A stretch of DNA of 34,836 nt, from IMG/VR virus record IMGVR_UViG_3300018083_000082, positions 1-34,836 of that record. One strand, 5' to 3'. The notes under the pieces were generated by a model that saw nothing but the letters and a program-made list of their open reading frames with translations, ran no database searches and had not been told where the DNA came from. Every line of letters begins with the position of its first letter. The first letter of the stretch is position 1. The DNA comes from a virus. Below are positions 7,813 through 15,739 of the stretch, piece after piece. The position numbers and the translations under genes are program-made.

Positions 7813-8886
7813 ATGCCGAATACCGCCCTGAATCGCACGACGCAAGTCCTGATGACGAACAAGTCGGGCGGGAACCTCGCCTACGGCGATGTGGTCATCT
7901 GGGACAACACGAACGCGAGCAGTTTTACGACCACGACCACAGCTGGCCTCTCGACGCGCGGGCTAGGTGTGATTCTCGAGCCGGGCGGTATTGCGAACAA
8001 CGCGACGGGGATGATTGCCGTGGGGGGCTGGGTGCCACGGGTCAATCTGAACACGGCGTCCGCTGTGGGCCAGTTCATCAAGTCGCATACCGTCGCTGGG
8101 CAGGGCACGCCCCATGCCTCACCCCAGGTCGAGGGCGACTTCGCGGTGGCGATGGATGCGAGCACCACCCCGAGTGCGACGCTCTTTGGGAACCCGAACG
8201 CGCCCATTGGGGCTGGCACAGTCACGAATTCCGGCACGCTGACCTCGGGGCAATTGATTGCGGGCGCTGGGACGACCGTGGTGGCGGTCACGAATCTGAC
8301 GGGGGATGTCACCACGTCGGGCGGCGTGGCGACGACGCTGGCGAATACCGCCGTGACGCCTGCGTCTTATACCAACACGAATTTGACGGTGGACAGTAAA
8401 GGTCGGATCACATCGGCGTCGAACGGGTCTGGCGGATCCAGCACGGTGGTGCAGATCAAGAACACCCAGACTGGCGCCGTCGCGAGTGGGTCCACCGCGA
8501 TGCCGTTCGATGACACGATCCCCCAGAGCGGTGAGGGGGATGAATACATGACGCTGGCGATTACGCCGACGAGTTCCAGTAATAAACTGCGAATCACGGT
8601 CAACTATTTCGCGACGGCGACCGGCACGCCGTGGATTATGTGCGCGTTGTTTCAGGATTCAGGCAACAACGCCCTCGCGGCCACGGCGCGGTTCAACAAC
8701 ACCTCCACAGCCGGCGGTGAGACCACACTGATTCACACCATGACAGCCGGGACGACCTCGGCGACGACGTTCAAGGTGCGGCTTGGACCCGGATCGGGCA
8801 CGCTGACGTTCAATGGGCAGAGTGGTGGGCGTATCTTTGGCGGTGTGATGGCCTCGAGCATCACGATTGAGGAATACATCCCATGA
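7813..8886 (+). CDS. Tail fibre / receptor-binding protein
   Basis: In this 357-residue protein, residues 1-125 form a beta-rich domain (GDVVIWDNTNASSF, GLGVILEPGGIANNATGM) that often sits near the start of phage fibres. Residues 161-205 are a fibre repeat (LTGDVTTSGGVATTLANTA, then TVDSKGRITSASNG) like those in the preceding gene. Residues ~212-357 resemble a compact jelly-roll tip (AITPTSSSNKLRITVNYFA, VRLGPGSGTLTFNG), typical of fibre C-termini that bind the host surface. Its stop overlaps the start of a 19-codon ORF. The family class is clear but receptor and fold details are inferred. Confidence 0.75.
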   Translation: MPNTALNRTTQVLMTNKSGGNLAYGDVVIWDNTNASSFTTTTTAGLSTRGLGVILEPGGIANNATGMIAVGGWVPRVNLNTASAVGQFIKSHTVAGQGTPHASPQVEGDFAVAMDASTTPSATLFGNPNAPIGAGTVTNSGTLTSGQLIAGAGTTVVAVTNLTGDVTTSGGVATTLANTAVTPASYTNTNLTVDSKGRITSASNGSGGSSTVVQIKNTQTGAVASGSTAMPFDDTIPQSGEGDEYMTLAITPTSSSNKLRITVNYFATATGTPWIMCALFQDSGNNALAATARFNNTSTAGGETTLIHTMTAGTTSATTFKVRLGPGSGTLTFNGQSGGRIFGGVMASSITIEEYIP

Positions 8887-8942
8887 AGTTCCCGCGCTGG
8901 ACGTTTGCCTTCTGGATGGCCTTCTCCCACTGGTATCGGTAG
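8883..8942 (+). CDS. Possible 19-residue aromatic peptide
   Basis: The ORF starts in an ATGA overlap with the fibre stop and encodes MKFPRWTFAFWMAFSHWYR, unusually rich in Trp and Phe with basic ends. It fills the gap before the first ejection protein, leaving six bases. It could be a real membrane-active micropeptide or a coupling ORF that delivers ribosomes to 8949, which has no clear Shine-Dalgarno. There is no homology evidence. Confidence 0.3.
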   Translation: MKFPRWTFAFWMAFSHWYR

Positions 8943-8948
8943 AAACGT

Positions 8949-10061
8949 ATGGCTAAGCAATTCGATCCCTCGCAACTCTCCCCGGCTGACCAAGCGGCGT
9001 TTGCCCAATGGCAGCAGCAACTGCAGCAATATGTCGCGCAGAACGGTGGAGGCGTGCCTGCACCGGTCACCTATGCGCTTGCTAAGCCTGACTATGTCCA
9101 GAGCCATCCTGAACTCAAGGAAGGCTACGACATCGTATCTGGTGCGAATCTGCCGCCAACCGTGAAGGCTGCGCTGCAGGGCTATCACCCGACATGGGGC
9201 AAGGCGGGAGAACCCACCAGCGCGAACATGACGAAGGACAAGGGTCTCTTCGGCAACTGGGAGACGTGGCTGCAGTTGGGCCTCGGCGCTGGTGTCGCGT
9301 CCTACGTCGCGCCGGCCATAGCGGCATCGGCAGGAGGGACTGCGGCCACAGGTAGCGCCGCTGGTGGCGCGACGGCGGGAACCGCAGGGGCTGGAACGGC
9401 AGCAGGGGCCACGTCGGCCTACGGACCTCTGGCTGGCGGCTACGGCCTCGCCACAACAGAAGCTGCAGTTCCGGCCTCACTCGCGGCTGAAGGCGGCACC
9501 GCAGCGGCGGCTGCGGCCAATCCATCCATCTGGGATAAGATTTTCGGCAAGTCCACCGCCGACAAGGTGATGTCCGGTCTCGGCATGGCCGGCGGGCTGG
9601 CTGGCAGTCTCATCCAGTCGAACCAAGCCGATAAAGCCACGAAGGCGCAGCAGGAAGCCGCCGCGAAGGCGCTGGAACTCCAGAGCAACATCTACCAGCA
9701 GCAGCGGGCCGATCTCGCGCCCTACCGGCAGGCAGGAGCCTCGTCGTTGTCGGCGCTGACGTATGGCCTCGGGCTGGACCCATCGAAGACTGCGGATACC
9801 ACGACGCCGTATTTCAACCAGCAGGCGCAAGCGCAGAACAACGCCGTGCCGCAGAACGCGCAGCGGAATCCTGGCAGTCCGACGACACAGCCGATTCCGG
9901 CAGGGAACTACACCGGAGGGCAAGCCGTGCCGCGTGTCTCGTCGCTGGCTCCGACAGGGCAGGATGGCACCGTCGCGATGATGTCACCGGATGGACGGCA
10001 GGCTCGCGTGCCGCAGAACCAAGTGCAAGCCGCGCTCGCCGCGGGTGGAAGGTTGGCGTAG
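8949..10061 (+). CDS. DNA ejection / internal virion protein (Ala/Gly-rich)
   Basis: This 370-residue protein has a Gln-rich N-terminus (QWQQQLQQYVAQ). A long small-residue hydrophobic region follows at ~111-155 (LGLGAGVASYVAPAIAAS), then a helical region with NQADKATKAQQEAAAKALEL and the motif YQQQRADLAPYRQAGASSL. That last motif recurs in DNA-transfer proteins of short-tailed phages (the P22 gp7/gp16/gp20 type), which are packed in the head and help form a channel for DNA entry. It heads a block of four such genes. The start at ATG 8949 lacks a good Shine-Dalgarno; coupling through the 8883 ORF may help. Confidence 0.65.
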   Translation: MAKQFDPSQLSPADQAAFAQWQQQLQQYVAQNGGGVPAPVTYALAKPDYVQSHPELKEGYDIVSGANLPPTVKAALQGYHPTWGKAGEPTSANMTKDKGLFGNWETWLQLGLGAGVASYVAPAIAASAGGTAATGSAAGGATAGTAGAGTAAGATSAYGPLAGGYGLATTEAAVPASLAAEGGTAAAAAANPSIWDKIFGKSTADKVMSGLGMAGGLAGSLIQSNQADKATKAQQEAAAKALELQSNIYQQQRADLAPYRQAGASSLSALTYGLGLDPSKTADTTTPYFNQQAQAQNNAVPQNAQRNPGSPTTQPIPAGNYTGGQAVPRVSSLAPTGQDGTVAMMSPDGRQARVPQNQVQAALAAGGRLA

Positions 10062-11084
10062 ATGGCGATGATGAATCCCGATATGGTCTGGAATCAGGCT
10101 CCAGCGCAGACCGATCCGCAGACTGAGTCGTCTGGTGGCTTCAACTGGAACCAATACACCGGAGGCGTGACAGGCCAGCCGACCGGCAGCGTGGACGGTG
10201 GCACGCAGATCAATCCCGACTGGGCCGCTGGCGGCATCTGGAACCCGAACGCCCCTCGCTTGGACCCCAACACCGGCCTCTACTCAGACGGGTCGATTCC
10301 TGGTGTCGGCATGCCGGGTGGTGGCGCACAGATGCCGACCTCGGCATGGGACCAGAACTCCTTCCAGCAGCAGTTCGGCACTCCCGGCACCCCGCAGGAA
10401 CTGGAAGCGCTCGAGTCGAAACTGAACGCAGCCGGGATTAAGGTCTCGCGCAACGCCGCTGGTGTCGCTGGGAAGATCATCCTGCCGAACGGCCAATACG
10501 TCGATGTGATCAACTCCGCAGGAGCCGGTGGGAAGGGCTTCCAGTGGCTCACAGGCGACGGCGGCGCGCCAGGAGGGGCGCAGGGCGGTGGCGCAGCGGG
10601 TATGGGCTTCGGAAGCCTCCTGACCCCGTGGACGCAGAACTTCAGCGCCCCGACCGCCGAACAGGCGCTCGCCTCTCCCGGTCTCCAGTTCGCCCTCGAT
10701 GAAGCCAACCGGATCGGGCAGAGCAGTGCGGCCTCGCACGGCACCTTGCTGAATGGCCGTGTCCAGCAGGCGCTCGGCGCGAGCAACGTCCAGAACGCGC
10801 TACAGGGCTATGGCGACGTTTACAACCGTGCGCTGGGCGAATACGGTCTGCAGCGTGAGAACTTCTACAACAACCAGGACCGGCCCTACACGAAGCTCTC
10901 AGGCCTCGCTGGCATGGGCGCGAACGCCGCTAACCAGACTGGCGGCTACGGCTCGTCCTACGGCTCGGATGCCTCTGGGGCCATCTACGGGGCTGGGAAT
11001 GCGACCTCTGCGGGTTCGACGCGACAGGGCAACGTCTGGGGTGACTACGTGACGAATCTCGGCTCGACACTCGGAGGCCGCTGA
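10062..11084 (+). CDS. DNA ejection / internal virion protein
   Basis: This 340-residue protein starts directly after the previous TAG. The N-terminal half is Gly/Pro/Asn-rich and probably disordered. The C-terminal half has the pattern FSAPTAEQALASPGLQFALD, then a helix (EANRIGQSSAASHGTLLNG), then RPYTKLSGLAGMGANAANQ and a Gly/Ser/Ala tail. This pattern is common in internal proteins next to ejection genes of podoviruses. It probably enters the host with the genome. No enzymatic motif is seen. The stop overlaps the next ATG (TGATG). Confidence 0.62.
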   Translation: MAMMNPDMVWNQAPAQTDPQTESSGGFNWNQYTGGVTGQPTGSVDGGTQINPDWAAGGIWNPNAPRLDPNTGLYSDGSIPGVGMPGGGAQMPTSAWDQNSFQQQFGTPGTPQELEALESKLNAAGIKVSRNAAGVAGKIILPNGQYVDVINSAGAGGKGFQWLTGDGGAPGGAQGGGAAGMGFGSLLTPWTQNFSAPTAEQALASPGLQFALDEANRIGQSSAASHGTLLNGRVQQALGASNVQNALQGYGDVYNRALGEYGLQRENFYNNQDRPYTKLSGLAGMGANAANQTGGYGSSYGSDASGAIYGAGNATSAGSTRQGNVWGDYVTNLGSTLGGR

Positions 11085-12589
11085 TGCCGATGCAGTTGGA
11101 CCCCTCGATCATCCTCAACAGCGACCACGACCGCATCGTGCTGGGTCAGCGCGAGCTTGACCAGCGCAAGCGGGAAGGGGACGCACGGATTGCGGTCGAT
11201 CAGCAGGAAGCGGAACTACGCCGACAGGAGATCCTCGCACGGCGGGAGGAGATCATCCAGCGGGCGCTCGAGCGGAATCAGCCGAAGGAGTGGGATCCGA
11301 ACAAGGCGAATCAGGCGCTGACCTACCAGCAGAACGTTGGGAAAGAGGTCTACAAACATCTGGTGGCGGCGAAAGAGCAGCCCGAAGCATGGCGGCTGAT
11401 TCGCGCCGACATCGGGCGGCTCGCAGGGCCAGAAGCCATTGCGGATCTGCCAGAAGCGTGGGATGACCAGACTTCGGCGCTGGTGGACTCGCATATTGCG
11501 TCCTACAAGTCCTATGCGGATCAGGCGCAACAGCAGAAGGTTGGCGTCCATGTCATCAATGGGCGACTGGTTGATGACGCAGGGAAGGTGATTTACGAGT
11601 CGCCCGATAAGCCTGCCGGCGACGTGGACTTGAGCAAGAGCGGATTGGACGTGCAAGCTGCCGCGGCGCTCGCATCCGGTGACATGGACACCTACAACCG
11701 TCTCCTGAAAGTCAAGAAGGAGATGGGGCAGGCCGATGACAGGCCTCGCGTGACGATCAACGCTGGTGGTATTGGCGCGAACATTCCCGGTGACTTCGAC
11801 AAGACTGGCGAGGACTTCCTCAAGACCGTTCCGGCGCAGTGGCGGTCCACCGTGAAGAAGATCGCTAACTATGATGAAGACCCGACCAAGGTCGCATCGA
11901 TGCGTGGAGGTCTGCGCGAAACGCTGATGGCATGGGTCAATCAGGTCAATCCAGCGTATGACCAGTCACAGTTTGCGCTGCGGTCTCCCGCTCGGAAAGC
12001 CTTCACTATCGGCACGCAGGGCCAGCAGATTAACTCGATCAACACGGCTATCGGACACATCGACCAACTGACGACTCTCGCGGCTGATCTTCAGAACGGC
12101 GGGTTCGTGCCAGCCAATAAAGCGTGGAACACGATCCGGACAGCCTTCGGCTCCGACAAGGTGACGAACTTCGACACGTTGAAGGATGCATTAGCCGGGG
12201 AAGTCGATAGTGTTCTCAGTAAGAGTGGGGCGACGGTGTCAGGTATTGCTGCGGCAAAAGAGAAGATCCATGCTGCCAATTCACCGACGCAGCTTGCTGG
12301 CTATGTGAAGACACTGATCCCGGTGATGGGGTCCAAACTCGCGGAATTGAACTACCAATTCCATCAGGCGATGGGGGCAGATGATCCCTATTCGGCGCTG
12401 TCTCCACAGTCGAAGGCCATCCTGACAAAGCATGGGTTTGACCCGGAGAAGCCTGAGATCGGTGCTGGCGGTGCGCCTCGGCCAGCCGCGCCTGCTGCCG
12501 CAGGGCGCGTGAGGGTTGTTGGCCCAGAAGGGCAGACTGGAACGGTTCCGGCTGGCACGACATTGCCTCCAGGTTGGAGGAAACAGTAA
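11084..12589 (+). CDS. Internal virion protein with long N-terminal coiled coil
   Basis: In this 501-residue protein, residues ~20-65 are a highly charged helix (RELDQRKREGDARIAVDQQE and on) predicted to form a coiled coil. Residues ~260-430 form a second helical domain (VNPAYDQSQFALRSP, INTAIGHIDQLTTLAADLQ, LAELNYQFHQAMG) that I recall from ejection-type proteins of podoviruses. The end is Pro/Ala-rich. The gene lies third in the ejection block and is coupled to the second by TGATG. The start could also be ATG 11090. The likely role is as a structural part of the injected protein assembly; no lytic transglycosylase motif was found. Confidence 0.6.
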   Translation: MPMQLDPSIILNSDHDRIVLGQRELDQRKREGDARIAVDQQEAELRRQEILARREEIIQRALERNQPKEWDPNKANQALTYQQNVGKEVYKHLVAAKEQPEAWRLIRADIGRLAGPEAIADLPEAWDDQTSALVDSHIASYKSYADQAQQQKVGVHVINGRLVDDAGKVIYESPDKPAGDVDLSKSGLDVQAAAALASGDMDTYNRLLKVKKEMGQADDRPRVTINAGGIGANIPGDFDKTGEDFLKTVPAQWRSTVKKIANYDEDPTKVASMRGGLRETLMAWVNQVNPAYDQSQFALRSPARKAFTIGTQGQQINSINTAIGHIDQLTTLAADLQNGGFVPANKAWNTIRTAFGSDKVTNFDTLKDALAGEVDSVLSKSGATVSGIAAAKEKIHAANSPTQLAGYVKTLIPVMGSKLAELNYQFHQAMGADDPYSALSPQSKAILTKHGFDPEKPEIGAGGAPRPAAPAAAGRVRVVGPEGQTGTVPAGTTLPPGWRKQ

Positions 12590-14320
12590 ATGGCGCAGCA
12601 ACCCGCCGGATTCGTGCCTGATGGCTTCGAGCCGGATGGCTTTGAAGCGGAAGCCTCGCCGCAGATGAACTTCGCCACGGTGAACGGCCAGCGCGTGCCG
12701 GTCGATACCTGGTCGGAGAAGCTCGGTCTGCATACGCCTGATGCTTCGCCGGCGCTCGGATTCCTGAAGGGGTCAGCCGGGGCCATTGTGGATGCGGCTG
12801 AAGGGGCGAAGGCTGGACTCGCTAGCACGGTGTTCCACGGTGGCGACCTGATCCGCCGCGCAACTGGCATGGAGCGGGTCATTGATACGCCAGAAGCGCA
12901 GGCGGCGATGACTGCGCCCGATACCTTCGCCGGGACGGTCGGGAAGTATGGCGAGCAGGCTGCGGAGTTCGCGCTCCCGCTCTCCACCGTCTCCAAGGGC
13001 GCTGCGGCCCTTTCCTGGCTTCCCCGCATGGCCGTCGAAGGCGCGGCCAGCGCAGGCGTCACGGGTATCCAGACAGGCGGGGATGCGCCCTCAATGGCTG
13101 TGGGGGCACTTCTGCCAGCAGTAGGGTCTGTTGCCATCAAGGGTGGCAAGGCGGCGGTGAATGCCGCGACACGGGCCGCGGCAGGGGCAGAGGAAGGCGG
13201 TCTCGGAGGGGCTATCGCGTCGGCGTTCCTGAAGACTGCGCCGGCTGCGCCGAAGTCGATCATGATCCAGGCGCTACGGCCACGGAATACGCGCCTCGGA
13301 TTCGAGGCTGCGCTCGACCGTGCCCTGCCGGAACTGAAGGCGACCGAAGGCCAACTCGGGAAGCCTATCGCATCAGTGGACGACCTCTTGGCGGCGTCCA
13401 AGCTCGCCAAGCAGCGCATTCGTGGACAGATCGAGCAGATGATGGGTCCGGTGCGCCAGCACGGGTTGACCGCTGACACGTCGTCTGTGGCGACGGCGAT
13501 TGAGGACAGCATCCCACGCAAGGTGCAGATGCAGGATCCGGCCAAGGTCGAATCCATTAAGAAGATGGCCGACGTTTATCGCGGTCGGATGGACATCGAT
13601 GATGTCGATACGCTGATTCGTGAGACCAACGCGGAACTCGAGGCTTACTACAACAAGAACCCAGGCGCTCGAGCGCGGGCAACGGCCGCGAATCCTGACA
13701 CGGCGCAACTCGAGGCGGAAGTCTCGGCGCTGCGGAAGGTGCGGGACCAGATGCTGGACGCACCGGGAGGCGGGGCTGGCGCGAAGGAACTCTATCGCCG
13801 GTATGGCTCGCTGATGGAGATCGAGGACGCTGCGTGGCGGCGGTCGAATGTGGCGAAACGGGCCGCGCCCGAATCGCTCACGGAGCAGATGTCGAAGATC
13901 ATGGCGGCGAGGGACATTGCGCGAGCCGGTTTGCGAGGCGTGACCGGCGACTTTCTCGGGGCTGGCAAGGCGCTGATGGATCTGGCGCAAGCGCGGGCCG
14001 GGACGCAGGCGGCAAAGTTTCTCAAGGAGCAGCAGACATCGGATGCCTTAGTGCGGAGCGCGATGCGGATTTATCGCGGCGCACCGGGGGCGATTACGAT
14101 GCCGCCGCCAGTGGCGATTCGTGGGCTATTACCATCGGCCTCCGTGCGAGTCGGCGCACCGCAGGTGCCAGATCCATCATTCGTGCGTGGCGTGCCAGCA
14201 GAATATGGGCGACGACCACTCTCAGGCTTGCTCAATCCGCCAGCGGTGCCAATGGGTCCGTCGCCGGATCGGTCCTTCGTGCGTGGCGTGCGTGGCGAGT
14301 ATCCGCCGGTTGAGAAGTGA
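12590..14320 (+). CDS. Large internal virion protein
   Basis: This 576-residue protein begins with acidic repeats (FVPDGFEPDGFEAE), as in many phage internal or polyvalent proteins. Hydrophobic small-residue helices follow at ~60-200 (LGFLKGSAGAIVDAAEGAKA, ASAGVTGIQTGG, AVGALLPAVGSVAIKGGKAA), which could interact with membranes during DNA entry. A charged helical region occupies ~235-460. The C-terminus carries two copies of a short tag, PD-x-SFVRGV-x-x-EY, about 40 residues apart. It is the last and largest of the ejection block. No catalytic motif is recognised; it could carry a cryptic enzymatic domain. Confidence 0.6.
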   Translation: MAQQPAGFVPDGFEPDGFEAEASPQMNFATVNGQRVPVDTWSEKLGLHTPDASPALGFLKGSAGAIVDAAEGAKAGLASTVFHGGDLIRRATGMERVIDTPEAQAAMTAPDTFAGTVGKYGEQAAEFALPLSTVSKGAAALSWLPRMAVEGAASAGVTGIQTGGDAPSMAVGALLPAVGSVAIKGGKAAVNAATRAAAGAEEGGLGGAIASAFLKTAPAAPKSIMIQALRPRNTRLGFEAALDRALPELKATEGQLGKPIASVDDLLAASKLAKQRIRGQIEQMMGPVRQHGLTADTSSVATAIEDSIPRKVQMQDPAKVESIKKMADVYRGRMDIDDVDTLIRETNAELEAYYNKNPGARARATAANPDTAQLEAEVSALRKVRDQMLDAPGGGAGAKELYRRYGSLMEIEDAAWRRSNVAKRAAPESLTEQMSKIMAARDIARAGLRGVTGDFLGAGKALMDLAQARAGTQAAKFLKEQQTSDALVRSAMRIYRGAPGAITMPPPVAIRGLLPSASVRVGAPQVPDPSFVRGVPAEYGRRPLSGLLNPPAVPMGPSPDRSFVRGVRGEYPPVEK

Positions 14321-14360
14321 TGTCTATAGGCCAAGCCGTCGAAAAAGGAAGGCCATCGCG

Positions 14361-14489
14361 ATGAAGCCCGACACATACGGCAGGCCCAATCGGTCGATCA
14401 TGATCGCCGCCCAAATCAGCATGGACAGCGCGATGAGTGTCAGCCAGATCCGGTCTAGCACAGACGTGCAGTTTACCGTAGAAAGGTAG
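14361..14489 (+). CDS. Small ORF between ejection and spike genes
   Basis: This 42-residue ORF begins at ATG 14361 after a strong purine-rich Shine-Dalgarno (AAAAAGGAAGG, eight bases away) and ends three bases before the next gene. The peptide (MKPDTYGRPNRSIMIAAQIS and on) shows no domain. An opposite-strand ORF over the same bases (14324-14461) encodes a hydrophobic two-helix peptide that looks more protein-like but lacks a Shine-Dalgarno. One of the two is probably real. I prefer the + strand for its ribosome site and operon fit, with low confidence. Confidence 0.35.
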   Translation: MKPDTYGRPNRSIMIAAQISMDSAMSVSQIRSSTDVQFTVER

Positions 14490-14492
14490 TCG

Positions 14493-15122
14493 ATGGCTCT
14501 CTATCCAGGCGTTCCACTCCCAGACCCGAACATCCAGTTCTTCAATTCTTCGGGCCAGCCTTTAGCTGGTGGCTTCCTCCAGTTCTATTTGGCCGGGACC
14601 ACAACTCCTGTCGATACCTATAGCGACTCGGATTTGGACCCAATGACCCATGCCAACCCAAATCCGATAGAGCTGGATGCGGCTGGCCGGTCACCGACTC
14701 CGATCTTCATCGGTCCTGTGGGCATCAAGGTGGTGCTCATGGACGCAGACTCGGTGACTGTGTGGACCCGTGATGAGATCGAGGGCTGGAACGTCTTCCC
14801 CCAAACCTGGAGCACCCTCCTCACGGAAGGCGCATCAGACGTAACCACAGGCTACACCGTCCTCGACACGGACCGCCTCGTCACGGTGGACTCGAGCGGC
14901 GGGGCGACGACGATCAACCTCCTCGCCGCTGGCGATGCGACACAGCCGCTGACGATCAAGAATCTCGGGACGAACACGGTGACGGTGACACCGGATGGGA
15001 CCGACACCATCGACGGCCTCACCTCGTTTGTGATTGCGGCGGCGAGTTCTCCGACGTTTCCCTCGATCATGCTGGCGTCTGACGGCGTCTCGGCGTGGTG
15101 GATTTTAGCAAGTCACCCGTAA
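14493..15122 (+). CDS. Tailspike-like protein with N-terminal anchor domain
   Basis: In this 209-residue protein, residues ~8-95 follow the head/tail-binding domain pattern of many tailspikes: QFFNSSGQPLAGGFLQFYLA, GTTTPVDTYSDSD, NPIELDAAGRSPTPIFIG and VWTRDEIEGW. Residues ~110-209 form a small beta domain (VLDTDRLVTVDSSGGATTIN, NLGTNTVTVTPDGTDTIDG) often seen at the ends of short fibres. There is no beta-helix between them, so it would be a minimal spike or adaptor onto which other fibres dock. AGAAAGG precedes ATG 14493 at good spacing. Known spikes of this type are far longer, so this may be a reduced form. Confidence 0.65.
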   Translation: MALYPGVPLPDPNIQFFNSSGQPLAGGFLQFYLAGTTTPVDTYSDSDLDPMTHANPNPIELDAAGRSPTPIFIGPVGIKVVLMDADSVTVWTRDEIEGWNVFPQTWSTLLTEGASDVTTGYTVLDTDRLVTVDSSGGATTINLLAAGDATQPLTIKNLGTNTVTVTPDGTDTIDGLTSFVIAAASSPTFPSIMLASDGVSAWWILASHP

Positions 15123-15200
15123 GGTTGTATGAGCGGCGACCCCCGATGGGGAAGCAGGTAACACCATGATGATGTTCCCGATCCCCAGTGGAGGTCGTCC

Positions 15201-15539
15201 ATGTCACCCACTGACGGCCTAACCCGTGCAGAGTTTGAGGCTCGTATGGAGCAACTGCATCGAGCCACACGTATGGAACTCGCCGAAATCCGCGCCGAAA
15301 CGAAGCTGAGTCAGGATCACCAGGATGAGGAATGGAACAAAGGCATACGCGCGCTACGGGATGATTTACGCACGGGTAGTGAAAACCTACGCGACGACAT
15401 TCGCGAGATGTTCAAGGAATACGTTCGGCACGATGTGTTTGTCGCGCGGCTGACCCCCGTGCAGATGATCTCCTACAGCATCGTGGCGTTAATCGCGACC
15501 ATGCTCGTCGGGCTGTTGGGCCTCGCGTTGGCCCACTGA
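15201..15539 (+). CDS. Coiled-coil protein with C-terminal TM, holin-like
   Basis: In this 112-residue protein, residues ~8-75 are a highly charged helix (LRDDLRTGSENLRDDIREMF) likely to form a coiled coil. A short segment (YVRHDVFVARLTPVQMI) then leads into one membrane helix at ~90-110 (SIVALIATMLVGLLGLALA). Small phage proteins with this layout lie in lysis regions and are often annotated as holin-like or holin-associated. GGAGG precedes ATG 15201 at about ten bases. The gene follows the spike and precedes a late gene, which suits a lysis role, but no endolysin is next to it. Function is inferred from topology. Confidence 0.55.
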   Translation: MSPTDGLTRAEFEARMEQLHRATRMELAEIRAETKLSQDHQDEEWNKGIRALRDDLRTGSENLRDDIREMFKEYVRHDVFVARLTPVQMISYSIVALIATMLVGLLGLALAH

Positions 15540-15559
15540 CCAGAGCGTCGAGGTGTCTG

Positions 15560-15724
15560 ATGGTTCAGGGATGCAACTATCGCGACTGGCGGCGATGTCG
15601 CTGGCGCGTTGCCCCGGTCGGAACGCGAACGGATGGTTGCTCAGTTGCCGTTTGCGACGATCTACCCACGTCATACGTGGCGGATTCATACTCATGTATG
15701 GCTCCTTTAGCCGAGTTAGCGTAA
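15560..15724 (+). CDS. Small protein, unknown
   Basis: This 54-residue ORF starts at ATG 15560 with a strong GAGGTG Shine-Dalgarno five bases upstream and fills the gap between the holin-like gene and 15740. The first 17 residues are rich in Arg and Trp (NYRDWRRCRWRVAP), and the rest contains CDDLPTSYVADSY. No family is recognised. A longer overlapping frame (15553-15747) has a poorer start and runs into the next gene, so I prefer this one. Confidence 0.42.
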   Translation: MVQGCNYRDWRRCRWRVAPVGTRTDGCSVAVCDDLPTSYVADSYSCMAPLAELA

Positions 15725-15739
15725 CCTTCAGCAACGACC

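Noticed and set aside
12388-13557. Minus-strand reading frame of 389 codons over the ejection genes
   Set aside because: Composition is Ser/Pro/Ala-rich and patternless, and it spans the junction of two + genes that have good protein character.
15166-15222. Short ORF starting ATGATGATG before the holin-like gene
   Set aside because: The peptide overlaps the start of a better-supported gene in another frame and shows no protein-like pattern.
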